DNA of 64,000 bases from Vallitalea longa (GCF_027923465.1 NZ_BRLB01000002.1:248001-312000), one strand, 5' to 3'. Counted from the first letter of the stretch, positions 28,873 to 38,264 are shown. The notes: generated from the letters alone by a model not told the origin. Made by a program: numbers and translations.

Positions 28873-29972
28873 TAATTCTTTACCTCCGAAACGTATGTCC
28901 TCTTTATATTCTCTTTTACAAACATGGGAGAGATTTTGATCTCAACTATCATATTATCTATTTTAATATTAGTAATATCTACAATAGTATATTGCATATT
29001 AGGTCTTCCTAGAATCTCTAAAGGTAAACCTTCATAATATATGATTGTTTTACTTCTAAATAAATACCTATATATTTCTTTTAGATAGTATTTAGTAACG
29101 GATAAAAATCTAGAACCTATCGGCTTTTTCAATAAACCCATTCCGTCATAAAATCCAATGGGAATTATTCCAATGATTTTATTCTGTTTTGATTTATAGC
29201 TATTACCATAACCAATATTTTCGCCTTTATTAACTTTTTTGGTATATATGATTCTAGATTTAACTTTAGATATTTTTTTGAGTCCTATGTTTTTTTGACT
29301 ATTACAAGGACCAAACAAAGCATTACCCAATCTTACCATATTATAATGAGCATGTTTAAAGTCTATTGTATTTTCACTATTGGCTATATGATATATTAAA
29401 TCATTATAATAATTATCAAAAAAAGTTTTATATTTGTCAAATTTTTCTTTTTGGTTTAATACATAATTTTTATTATTTTTATAGGTTGTTGCAAAATGAG
29501 AATATATGCCTTCAAGTATTGCATAAGTAGATTGTTCTAATAATAATTTAATTTCTTCTAGTTGATTATAATTTATGCCAAATCTATTCATACCCGTTTC
29601 AACTTTCAGATGAAACTTTATTTTTTTCTGATTATTGTTTGTCCATTTGATTAAATTCTCTAGTTCATTCAATGAACAAATACTCATTGTAATATTATTA
29701 TCATAAATTGTCTTATAATCATTACTGGGACCCATTAAAAAAATAGATTGCTGTATGTTGTTTTTTCTAAGTTCAACACCTTCATCAAGTAACCCAACTC
29801 CAAAATAATCTACATCTTCACTTAATGCTTTAGCTATTTCTACACTACCATGACCATAAGCATTACCTTTTACAACTGCCATTATCATAGTACTACTATT
29901 CAATTGTTTTTTTATTTTGGATAAATTATAATATAAATTATGAAGGTTAACTTCCAAATAGATATCAGACAA
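28872..29972 (-). CDS. Divergent alanine-racemase-family enzyme
   Basis: This PLP-dependent fold type III amino acid racemase has 366 residues. The PLP lysine is in VVKGNAYGHG, FHLKVETGMNRFG and YNMVRLGNALFGP follow, and the catalytic Tyr is in GYGNSY. The C-terminal domain is shortened and altered: the usual CMD motif reads NMQ, and the inner-gate Tyr region near the end is not recognisable. It starts at TTG after AGGAGG. It may be an ordinary alanine racemase or one with another substrate. The overlap with femAB points to a role in the cell wall. Confidence 0.8.
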   Translation of the reverse strand: MSDIYLEVNLHNLYYNLSKIKKQLNSSTMIMAVVKGNAYGHGSVEIAKALSEDVDYFGVGLLDEGVELRKNNIQQSIFLMGPSNDYKTIYDNNITMSICSLNELENLIKWTNNNQKKIKFHLKVETGMNRFGINYNQLEEIKLLLEQSTYAILEGIYSHFATTYKNNKNYVLNQKEKFDKYKTFFDNYYNDLIYHIANSENTIDFKHAHYNMVRLGNALFGPCNSQKNIGLKKISKVKSRIIYTKKVNKGENIGYGNSYKSKQNKIIGIIPIGFYDGMGLLKKPIGSRFLSVTKYYLKEIYRYLFRSKTIIYYEGLPLEILGRPNMQYTIVDITNIKIDNMIVEIKISPMFVKENIKRTYVSEVKN

Positions 29973-30057
29973 TTGTCTTCCTCCTCAAATCATTCTATTA
30001 ATTTTCCCTAAGTTAACATTATAAACAGTTTATGGAATAATATCAAGTTACTATTTT

Positions 30058-30537
30058 TTAATCCCAGTAATTGCGATCAAGAGATCTATATTGTATTGCC
30101 TCTGCTAGATGTTTTTCTCCTATATCAGCTTTACCTTCTAAATCAGCAATCGTCCTAGCTACTTTCAATATTCTATGATATGCTCTAGCACTTAAATCAA
30201 GCTTGTCGAAAGCAGATTGCATCATTTCTGCACATTCATCATTCAATTTACAATATCTATCAATTAATGCAGCACTTAACATAGAATTAAAATATATATT
30301 GCTGTCTTTATATCTTTTCTGTTGTATTTTATGAGCCGCCATCACCCTCTTCTTAATATCACTTGAAGATTCCACCTTCTTTTTCTCATTAAGATCGTGA
30401 TAATTAACATTATTGGCTTCCACGTGTAAATCTATTCTATCCAGTAAAGGTCCTGATATCTTGTTCAGGTATCTCTTTATCTGTAGTGGGGTGCAACTAC
30501 ATTTCTCCCTGTCTGGGTAGTAACCACAAGGGCAAGC
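30058..30537 (-). pseudogene. comM: 3' fragment of ComM/YifB (Mg-chelatase-like helicase), cut by the prophage
   Basis: ComM is a hexameric helicase that drives branch migration of transforming DNA. Only the last 160 codons are present. The frame reads through the zinc-motif region CPCGYYPDREKCSCTP and KISGPLLDRIDLHVE to the normal C-terminus. Immediately upstream of the first Cys codon the frame meets stop codons and the sequence becomes non-coding and AT-rich. The AAA+ motor domain and N-terminal Lon-like domain are missing and should lie beyond the far prophage end. A Met at 30423 could start a 121-residue peptide, probably without function. Confidence 0.88.
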
Positions 30538-30540
30538 GTA
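30533..30540. other. Prophage-chromosome junction (attachment site) in comM
   Basis: Homology to ComM stops here: downstream codons encode Cys-Pro-Cys-Gly, and the preceding codons (Tyr-Ala in place of the usual Asn-Pro) run into stop codons within 10 bases. The exact crossover cannot be fixed without the other prophage end or an uninterrupted relative. Confidence 0.75.
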
Positions 30541-30870
30541 TTATAGTTATTATACCCTTATTTCAATTACATATTTAGCATTTCTATTATAATATATAAC
30601 ATTTTTAGTATTTTGTAAAATAATTTATTAAATATAATATCTTTGTTAATATTTATTTTTATTTTATTTCATTTTAATTATGCTATCTCATATGGGTATT
30701 TAATACTATTAACCATAAATATGGATTAATATACCCTCTATTTATAAAAAATCATATTAACATAGGAAAAAACTAGTTTAATTATTTGGATTAAAAATAT
30801 ACTGGATTAAACAGTTTAATTGTATTATCGTTTAATCTAGAATTATAAACAGTAAGTAAATTCCATTTTA
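30538..30870. other. Non-coding AT-rich prophage end
   Basis: These 333 bases between the comM junction and the first prophage gene hold no open frame of note. The sequence is very AT-rich with several short runs of T and A. No promoter pair was convincing. Confidence 0.6.
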
Positions 30871-32367
30871 TTATTGATATACTTTTAAGAAATCTTCTTC
30901 AGTGATTTGAATATCTGATTTAATATAGTTTTCTAAGATTTCTACGTTTATATTATCTATATTAACATAATCTAAATTCTCGGTATTTAAAAATGATAGC
31001 TTATGTATATAATCGTTATGTAACTTAAAAATATATTTTCCTTTACTATTATTTAAAACTCTTCCTTTATCAGAGTCAAAATATTGCGTATGATATTTGC
31101 CCATCATATCTTGATACTCAATCTTAGTAAAGATTATTTTTCGTAAAAATCCATAAGAATTTTTCCTGGTCAAAAAAACATTCTTTAAATTAGATAACTT
31201 TATATTATTCCTATACCCTCTAGCTTCATATACTATGTCACCATCCCCTAAAATTTCTGTTGATATACCAAAAAAATAAGTTAATGGAAGGTAAATTTTT
31301 TCTTGTTCTGTTTCAATTTCAACGAAACAAATTTGACAGCTCTTAAAATCATAAAATCCTTGTCCTGAATTATATATGCATAAGTTAAGATCACGTACTT
31401 TTCCATTTTCCATTTCTTCACCATAAAATGTAGAAATATTAAAATGTGGTTGTACTTCAAATTTATGTATTTGTAATTGCATATTGGAAATCCATACAGC
31501 AGCTATTGTCACTGCTATTGACGCAATAAATTGCGATAAATGTAATATATTTATTGTTTTATTTTTTTTATGAGTTTTATAATTTTTAAGTATTTTGAAT
31601 CTCTGAGATCTTTTAACTTTTTTAGGTTCATTATTTATTATCTCATTAATGATATTATTATAATCACTAATAAATTTGTTATTATCTTTAATCAAGTAAA
31701 ACAAAGTAATATATTTATTAATTATGTTACCATTAGTCCTTTTAACTTCTCCAGTATGCTCTTTAAGTATTTTAATTATTTTGTTTACAGAACATTCATT
31801 AATACTATCTTGCTGTATTCCTTGATATAAATCTAATCCTTTAGTCTTAGATATATATTCAATAAATAATTTGTTTAGTTTTGAATAATATTTATAATCA
31901 ATTGTATATAATACTTTTTCTATAGAAACAATTAGGTCATCATGTGCTTTTAAATATTTTAATACTACTGGACTAAAATCATCTGTATCAATTAAAGATG
32001 GATTAAACAAATCACACATATCACTAAACGTAAAATCATTTGTAATTTTATTAGGAATATCATTACCTCTATCTTCAACAGGTGTAGTTATAATAGCTCC
32101 ATATTCTAGGCATCTAGTAATACTTAACTTAATTACAGTGTTACTTCTTTTTATTTTAGAAATTTCCTCTTGTCTTCTTTCCTCATCATTATTTCTTTTA
32201 AATATTAAATCTACAAAAATTAAAGTTACTATAATTCCAATTGTCTCCGTAAATGTACCTCTAATATAATCATTTAAAAATAACTCATCATTAATAATAA
32301 AGTCGAAAAACCCTAATAACACTAGTATTATAATAAGTATAACTATAATTTTACGATAAACTTTCAT
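30871..32367 (-). CDS. Membrane protein of unknown family at the prophage end
   Basis: I do not recognise this 498-residue protein. It has two hydrophobic helices at the start (about 6-25 and 40-57), then a long, Lys- and Asn-rich, mostly helical region (60-265). A third membrane helix lies at about 277-297 (FIASIAVTIAAVWIS), followed by a beta-rich C-terminal domain with PHFNISTFYGEE and LCIYNSGQGFYDF. The AGGAGGG site before the ATG is good. It is the outermost gene at the comM side, where temperate phages often carry lysogenic conversion or exclusion genes. A defence or sensor role would be inference. Confidence 0.75.
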   Translation of the reverse strand: MKVYRKIIVILIIILVLLGFFDFIINDELFLNDYIRGTFTETIGIIVTLIFVDLIFKRNNDEERRQEEISKIKRSNTVIKLSITRCLEYGAIITTPVEDRGNDIPNKITNDFTFSDMCDLFNPSLIDTDDFSPVVLKYLKAHDDLIVSIEKVLYTIDYKYYSKLNKLFIEYISKTKGLDLYQGIQQDSINECSVNKIIKILKEHTGEVKRTNGNIINKYITLFYLIKDNNKFISDYNNIINEIINNEPKKVKRSQRFKILKNYKTHKKNKTINILHLSQFIASIAVTIAAVWISNMQLQIHKFEVQPHFNISTFYGEEMENGKVRDLNLCIYNSGQGFYDFKSCQICFVEIETEQEKIYLPLTYFFGISTEILGDGDIVYEARGYRNNIKLSNLKNVFLTRKNSYGFLRKIIFTKIEYQDMMGKYHTQYFDSDKGRVLNNSKGKYIFKLHNDYIHKLSFLNTENLDYVNIDNINVEILENYIKSDIQITEEDFLKVYQ

Positions 32368-32650
32368 ACTCCCTCCTAATTATCTGTATATCTTTTTGTT
32401 GTAATATTGCAATAAATATTTTATATATACTCTACTTTTTTTCTAGATTAGTAACTTCTTTATAAATAACCTTTGTATTTTCTCCAATGTATTCTCATCC
32501 GCACAATAATAAATTTGCCTTATGTTTTTTATATATAGTCTATACTCATATGAAATAAATTGACATTTAATATATGCTATAGCACTATATTATTACCATA
32601 ATGTTCCATATGTTAACACATGTATCATCTGTATATTCTCCTTACTATCA

Positions 32651-34222
32651 TCAATATATGTTATTTAAAGTGAAATCTAGTTTCAGAGATAACTCTAATT
32701 CACACATAATTGCTTCTTTGTTAACCTCAGTACAATTTAATTTAATAAAATCATTTTTATATTGATATATTATGTTGTCTTTTAAGTAGTACTTATTCTT
32801 CTGAGATAGATTAACTTTCTCTATATCAAATTGCCAATTTGCTGAATAACCTTTTTCTTTAATCAATACCAATAATCTTTCCCTGTCAATAATTTCATCG
32901 TATGTATAGTCTTCCATAAGTTTAGTTTTACTCTTATAATATTTATCATTAATCTTGTAGAATTTTTTTGTATTACTACATAATAAATCTCCTAATGTCA
33001 AATCTCCAAGTTCTAAATCTAATAGTTCATCATATTCTTTCATATATTCCTCTAAACTCTTTTTAACTGGTTTCTCTTCAACTACTTTATCCTTATCCAT
33101 TATTACATCATAATCTGCATAATAAAAATATTCAAAGCCATATTTGGTAGATAATCTCGCAAAGGGAATTCCCTGTTTCTCTGAACTCTTGATAAGTGCA
33201 GAAATTATTTGCTCTGGTCTGCTACTTCCAGCTTTTATCAAACCTGATTGTAATGCATATTCTCCAAATTCTTTCAATGAATCATATCTCATACTTTTAC
33301 ATAATATCTTCCTTTTTAATTTTTCAGTGTACTGTTTAGTATTAATTCTGCGAATAAGCTCTTTCAATTTTTCTTTCTCTACATCTGAGTAATCCTTATA
33401 TTCTTCATAATATCTCCAAACAAGTTTCTTATAATGCTCTCTTTCACCCTTACATACCTTACTAATATAACCATATCCTCTATCATAACCATACACTTCT
33501 CGAGATGCTATTTGCATTGAATCATATTTTTTTCCGGTATTGATACAGACAACTGGTTTAGACAAGCTTAATATTGCAGCATCATTAAGTTTTCTTAGTC
33601 TCTCACCCTCAAGTTTAGCACCTTTTTTTCCTTTATTACTTTCAGAGATTCTCTTTTTATGAATCTCTGAAAATACTCTTTTCTTTTTAATATTACTGTT
33701 AATACCAGCAATTCTTTTCTCTAGTTCAGTCTCATCTTTATTGCTTCTGTTCTCCTCTAATAATTCACTTAATTTATTTAGAACTTCACAAGTTAATACT
33801 TGTGCTTGATTCCAATAACTTACAGAAATCCTTAATAATTCATTAAATCCTTCAAAATTATTATCAAGTTCAACATTTAACTCCATATTTTCATTCAAAC
33901 CACTCTTAGTGAAATTACTTGAACCTAGTATTACAGTTTTACTATCTATTACATACATTTTTGAATGAAATACTCTTGAATTAAAGAACCTTACTTGAAT
34001 ATTAGGTTTATCAAGTAATGACATTAAAAGTTGACAATCAGTTGATGTACAAAGTCTCACAACCAAATTAAGTTTAATGTTATTATCAATAATATAATCC
34101 AGGTAATCATTATGAGTAAAAAATGGGGAACATATTAATAAATTATTGTTAACTCTAACATCTAATAATCGATTCAACAAACAATCCTTTTTCGTCTCAG
34201 TATTTGTATAAACTTTGCTCAT
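32651..34222 (-). CDS. Phospholipase-D-type nuclease with NUMOD-like DNA-binding modules
   Basis: This is a 523-residue protein of unusual architecture. Residues 13-150 form a single PLD nuclease domain: H86-x-K88-x4-D93, then GSSNFT (100-105) and the conserved Glu in ENMELN. Residues 184-212 (starting FSEIHKKRISESNKGKKG) resemble NUMOD3. Residues 221-272 (KPVVCINTGKKYDS to GYISKVCKG and LVWRYYEEY) resemble NUMOD1. A related unit may follow at 305-370. These modules normally position homing endonucleases on DNA. The C-terminal 150 residues are unknown. I place the start at the ATG after GGTGAG; a longer frame upstream lacks a site. A homing or restriction-like nuclease is likely; the target is unknown. 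Confidence 0.82.
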   Translation of the reverse strand: MSKVYTNTETKKDCLLNRLLDVRVNNNLLICSPFFTHNDYLDYIIDNNIKLNLVVRLCTSTDCQLLMSLLDKPNIQVRFFNSRVFHSKMYVIDSKTVILGSSNFTKSGLNENMELNVELDNNFEGFNELLRISVSYWNQAQVLTCEVLNKLSELLEENRSNKDETELEKRIAGINSNIKKKRVFSEIHKKRISESNKGKKGAKLEGERLRKLNDAAILSLSKPVVCINTGKKYDSMQIASREVYGYDRGYGYISKVCKGEREHYKKLVWRYYEEYKDYSDVEKEKLKELIRRINTKQYTEKLKRKILCKSMRYDSLKEFGEYALQSGLIKAGSSRPEQIISALIKSSEKQGIPFARLSTKYGFEYFYYADYDVIMDKDKVVEEKPVKKSLEEYMKEYDELLDLELGDLTLGDLLCSNTKKFYKINDKYYKSKTKLMEDYTYDEIIDRERLLVLIKEKGYSANWQFDIEKVNLSQKNKYYLKDNIIYQYKNDFIKLNCTEVNKEAIMCELELSLKLDFTLNNIY

Positions 34223-34817
34223 TTTCTCACCAACTAAATTTAATTTAATATATAACCCCTTATTATGACATTCCTTAATCATACACACATGAATTGTATT
34301 CAGTAAAAGATTGCATAGCATACGGAAAAATTTTGTTAAATCATGTTGAGATGAACATCATTTCTTTATACTTCCCAACTCTTCATCAAAAGATTTCTTC
34401 ATATTTTTTAACATATTTTCATACTTATTTTTTTAACTTATAAAAATCTCTTTATAAATTACTATAAGCTACTCTTTCATCAAATATGTCTTTTTGTAAA
34501 TAAATTGATCTTTTCACCAAATTATAGCATACTATTTCTGTCCTTTTGTTAAAAAATCTTCTCCTTCTACTGTCACTACATGCTCAAATACTTTGTGTGA
34601 ACACAAATATACAAACAGTCTTACAATAATTGGAGAATTCAGTGCTAAAATATTTTATCTGATTTTATAAATTACATAGGAGAACATCTATTATATTATT
34701 ATTACAGAATTATTTCCTCATATATATAGTAGTGTATATAATTTTAATTTATTTTGGTTTTATAAATTCCTTTGTCATGAATTTTATTTATTAACTTGAT
34801 TTGAATTTGTAGTTACG
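34223..34817 (-). other. Intergenic region with a possible decayed reading frame
   Basis: No intact gene is present in these 595 bases. On the minus strand between about 34530 and 34358, two frames joined by a shift give protein-like, Lys- and Glu-rich sequence (KDIFDERVAYSNL, then NKYENMLKNMKKSFDEELGS before a stop). This may be the remnant of a coiled-coil gene, but the signal is weak. A TATAAT is present near 34528 without a good -35. Confidence 0.3.
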
Positions 34818-37730
34818 TTATTCATTTTGTAATAATTCGTCAAGAACTTTATAAACATTTATTAAGTCTTCCTTAGAGTTGTTTATGTTTATATCATTAA
34901 TTTTAAATTTTGCTTTAATAATATTACATTCCTTTTTCCAATATTTTATGAGTAAATCTTTATCTAAAACATTAAATATTTGATTTTTGTCAAACACATA
35001 ATTAATTCTAGACAAATGGGTTAATAAATACTGTAAAAAGTATTTATAATTATTCATATTATTTTTATTAGACTTAAAACAAAATTCAAATAAATAATTA
35101 TTGATTTCTTTATTAATACCTTTTTTGTCTTCTTTTCCAATAACATCATAATATCCACAACATATTCCTGAGTCATCAATTATAGTATTTCCTAATTGAT
35201 AAATAATAAAAGATATCATCTCGCATTTTAAATTAATAACTTCACTATTTATTTTTTGTTCATCATCTTTACTATAATTAAATTGATATCCACACAAATC
35301 AATAAATTTGAGCTTATCTATTTCATGAAAAACGTTTATTTTTTGTTCAATATAGCGAAATTTAAATATGATAAAAATATTTTGGGATATTTCTCTCATT
35401 TCATTAATTACAATGTTTTTAATATACCCTGAAGTAGGCATTTTAGGATCAGCATGATTACATAGCGACCTAGTTAAATTATATATGTTTAATCCTCTGT
35501 CTTTAATACAGAAAAGGCGAAAGCATAATAAATCATATAACCCCAACACACCTTTATTTTTTTGTCCTAAAATTTCTAAAATTCCATTTCCCTTATAATC
35601 ACCTTCTCCGAATATCCATTCGGCAATTTTTGTTTTATTTATATCCATATTATCAGGATATTTACCAACCTTAGCAAACCACCCTACATCATTAAGTAAT
35701 TTGACTATAAATATAATTAGCGTTTTTCGAAATCCAATTTTAAAATCTTTTATATTTATAAGTGAATAGCTATTTAAATTATAAACGGCATAACTAATTA
35801 TTTCTCTTGATTTTTCATAGGTAAACTCTTTATAAGAAGTACTATTAACCACTGCTCTCCAAAATTGTTCATGTATTTTTTCACCACAAGAAAGAGAAAA
35901 CTCTTTACCTGCAAGTACTTCTTCTATAGACTTTTCATATAATACTTCATTTACACAATTAGTATAGAACCTATATTGATCCGTCTTAATAGGGTAAGAT
36001 ATATTGTTAATAAGATTTAAATATCTTTCTAAGTTTCTATATTTATCATTCCATTGTGAACCATTAAAACATGCATAAGATGTTAACATTTCTGGAGAAT
36101 TGTTTGTATTACTAATTCTTTCTTTTACTAAAAAAACTTTATTCAGTATAAATTTTTGATTTTGTGTAAGATTTTTTAGATAACTTTCGTATTCTACCTC
36201 ATTTTCAGGTTTATTCCCGTCATATGGAATTGCAACTGAAAAAAAACCCTTTTTACCTTTAGTTTCAGTAATATATATATTTCTAAATATATTTGGATAA
36301 TATATATATATTAATAATAAATGAATAAGATCTTGTTTATTAAAATCTGAGTTATCAAAATCGGTTTTTTCTATATCAAGTAATAATATTGTATTGATAA
36401 GTCTCTTAAGCTTTCTAGGATTACCTATAAAAGGTAGATAACGATAATAATCCTTTGATTCAAATATATCTATAATTCCTTCTATTGCTTTTGAAACAAG
36501 TACTGGTTCTATCAATATATTTTCTGATAAAGATCTGTCTTTATTTACAATAAAATAATCCAGCAAAAGTTTATTATCGATATAAATACTTGTTTTTACA
36601 TTAATAAATTTTTCTAAGAACTCAATTATCTTTTCATTATCTAAACTTGTTTTTTCAAGTTTTGCAATATTATCTGTATCATAGCAAAGAACATAAGAAA
36701 TATTGGATAAAGTAAATACTTTCTTTATAACAAAAAGCACCTCTTTAATAGCTGAAAAATTCAATCTGTCTAAATCATCAATAATTATTATTATTTTATT
36801 ATCTATATTAGCTAATGCTACTTCTAGTTTTTCAAAAATATCATCTATTGATTTATTTCCTGTTGGAAGTTTAAATCCAAACCCCATAATAGAAAATGAT
36901 GGTTTAGAATCCTTTATGATTGTAGCATATTTTGAAATAAGCCATTCTATCTCTGGAACAAAAACATGTTTTTTGATTTCATTAATAAACCCAGATATAA
37001 ATTTATCTAACATTTTTTCTTTATTTTCATATCTTAAAGGATTAAATGTATAAACAATTATCTCATTCTTGTATTTTTCATTCCAATATTCTTTACAAAA
37101 GTTAACAAATGTTGATTTTCCTGTTCCCCATGGAGCATCAATACCAAAAACTAAACCTTCAGATGATTTTTCATCATAAACCTTTTCACAAAATTTTTCA
37201 ACCTTATCTATAAAATTAAATTTATCGTCATCTTTATTTTTACATTCCTTGTCACTCATAAAAAATGAGTCTTTATTAGGCTTTTTCATAAATCTGGCTT
37301 GTAGATTCTTTAAAAAAAATGAGATACTAATTATAATAGGCAACATAAAGATAACACTAAGTTGTGGTAAAGACAATGTTCTAATTAAATTTTCAAAAGA
37401 AATAATGCCAATACCACCAAAAGCAAATACTAAAATTCCTCCCCAAACTAAAATAATTAGTAAATCAAACCTTAAGCTTTTTATAAGCATTTTCATTTTT
37501 CTATAAAAATTTCTCTTACCAAGATAACATATAATTATAAAATAATATATTACTCTAATAGGCCATATCAAATATTGTTTTTTATCAAAAAAAGCAAACT
37601 CCCAAAATACCCTATCGACTGCAGATAATAAAATAAAAAGCTCAGAAATTAAAGCTCCAACACAAAAAGATTTTAATAGAATTGAATGATTTATGTATGT
37701 ATAATTATTTTTTTTACTATGTTGTCTCAT
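34818..37730 (-). CDS. Membrane-anchored KAP-type P-loop NTPase
   Basis: This 970-residue protein has four predicted membrane helices at the start (about 20-40, 55-71, 88-110, 122-141). A P-loop domain follows, with Walker A GIDAPWGTGKST (196-207) and Walker B IIIIIDDLDRL (313-323), the hallmarks of the KAP family. NPRKLKRLINTILL near 435 fits the sensor/arginine region. The remaining 500 residues are unknown and Lys- and Asn-rich. KAP NTPases include the plasmid phage-exclusion protein PifA and the QatA component of a defence system. Position between the lysis genes and the attachment site suggests superinfection exclusion, which is inference. GGAG precedes the ATG. Confidence 0.85.
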   Translation of the reverse strand: MRQHSKKNNYTYINHSILLKSFCVGALISELFILLSAVDRVFWEFAFFDKKQYLIWPIRVIYYFIIICYLGKRNFYRKMKMLIKSLRFDLLIILVWGGILVFAFGGIGIISFENLIRTLSLPQLSVIFMLPIIISISFFLKNLQARFMKKPNKDSFFMSDKECKNKDDDKFNFIDKVEKFCEKVYDEKSSEGLVFGIDAPWGTGKSTFVNFCKEYWNEKYKNEIIVYTFNPLRYENKEKMLDKFISGFINEIKKHVFVPEIEWLISKYATIIKDSKPSFSIMGFGFKLPTGNKSIDDIFEKLEVALANIDNKIIIIIDDLDRLNFSAIKEVLFVIKKVFTLSNISYVLCYDTDNIAKLEKTSLDNEKIIEFLEKFINVKTSIYIDNKLLLDYFIVNKDRSLSENILIEPVLVSKAIEGIIDIFESKDYYRYLPFIGNPRKLKRLINTILLLDIEKTDFDNSDFNKQDLIHLLLIYIYYPNIFRNIYITETKGKKGFFSVAIPYDGNKPENEVEYESYLKNLTQNQKFILNKVFLVKERISNTNNSPEMLTSYACFNGSQWNDKYRNLERYLNLINNISYPIKTDQYRFYTNCVNEVLYEKSIEEVLAGKEFSLSCGEKIHEQFWRAVVNSTSYKEFTYEKSREIISYAVYNLNSYSLINIKDFKIGFRKTLIIFIVKLLNDVGWFAKVGKYPDNMDINKTKIAEWIFGEGDYKGNGILEILGQKNKGVLGLYDLLCFRLFCIKDRGLNIYNLTRSLCNHADPKMPTSGYIKNIVINEMREISQNIFIIFKFRYIEQKINVFHEIDKLKFIDLCGYQFNYSKDDEQKINSEVINLKCEMISFIIYQLGNTIIDDSGICCGYYDVIGKEDKKGINKEINNYLFEFCFKSNKNNMNNYKYFLQYLLTHLSRINYVFDKNQIFNVLDKDLLIKYWKKECNIIKAKFKINDININNSKEDLINVYKVLDELLQNE

Positions 37731-37997
37731 AATTAACTCCTCATAATATTTTTCAATAATTCAAATTTAAATATTATAAATAAACCTCACATTTTTTTAT
37801 AATAAAACTTGCATTTATAATTTTATATCTTATAAATATATTGTATCATTATAGAATATAATATCAAACTTCCTGTTTCTTTTCAATAAAAATAACCTAT
37901 ATCCTACTTTATAGGCATAGGTCTAACATTAGTAATTTATTACTAGACTTGATAAACTGTTAGTTATCCATCTTTCGCTTTTGAGTTAACTGTTTAA

Positions 37998-38264
37998 TTA
38001 TTTCATTACCATATACAGAGCTATAGCTACAATAATAACCGATTGTATTACAGCAGTTACAATTTCTACTGGTGTGAATTCACGTTCTACTACCACACCC
38101 ATATAAATAATGGTAATAAATAAACTTACACCTAAATGAATAATAGCTATAAGCCACTCTGCAGTAAATGCTGGTATTTTCTTTAGGAATAGTCCACAGT
38201 ATAAAAATATAATTAATCCAAATACCTATAGTCTTATAAAACTAATTATTGCATTCCATTCCAT
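37998..38264 (-). pseudogene. Holin-like small membrane protein with in-frame amber codon
   Basis: From the ATG at 38264 the frame encodes 12 residues (MEWNAIISFIRL), then TAG (38226-38228). It continues open for 75 codons to a TAA stop. The later part has three hydrophobic segments and the pattern GLFLKKIPAFTAEWLIAI, which resembles small phage holins of about 80-90 residues. It lies just downstream of the endolysin. Either a nonsense mutation, a read-through event or a base error explains the TAG. A complete holin gene is present upstream at 39001, so loss may be tolerated. Confidence 0.6.

Noticed and set aside
32555-32590. TTGACA on the plus strand as a promoter
   Set aside because: No -10 element at proper spacing, and no plus-strand gene follows.
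37998-38264. Use of TAG as a sense codon in this phage
   Set aside because: Other phage genes here end at TAG (46738, 49425), so general recoding is unlikely; only one gene shows an internal TAG.
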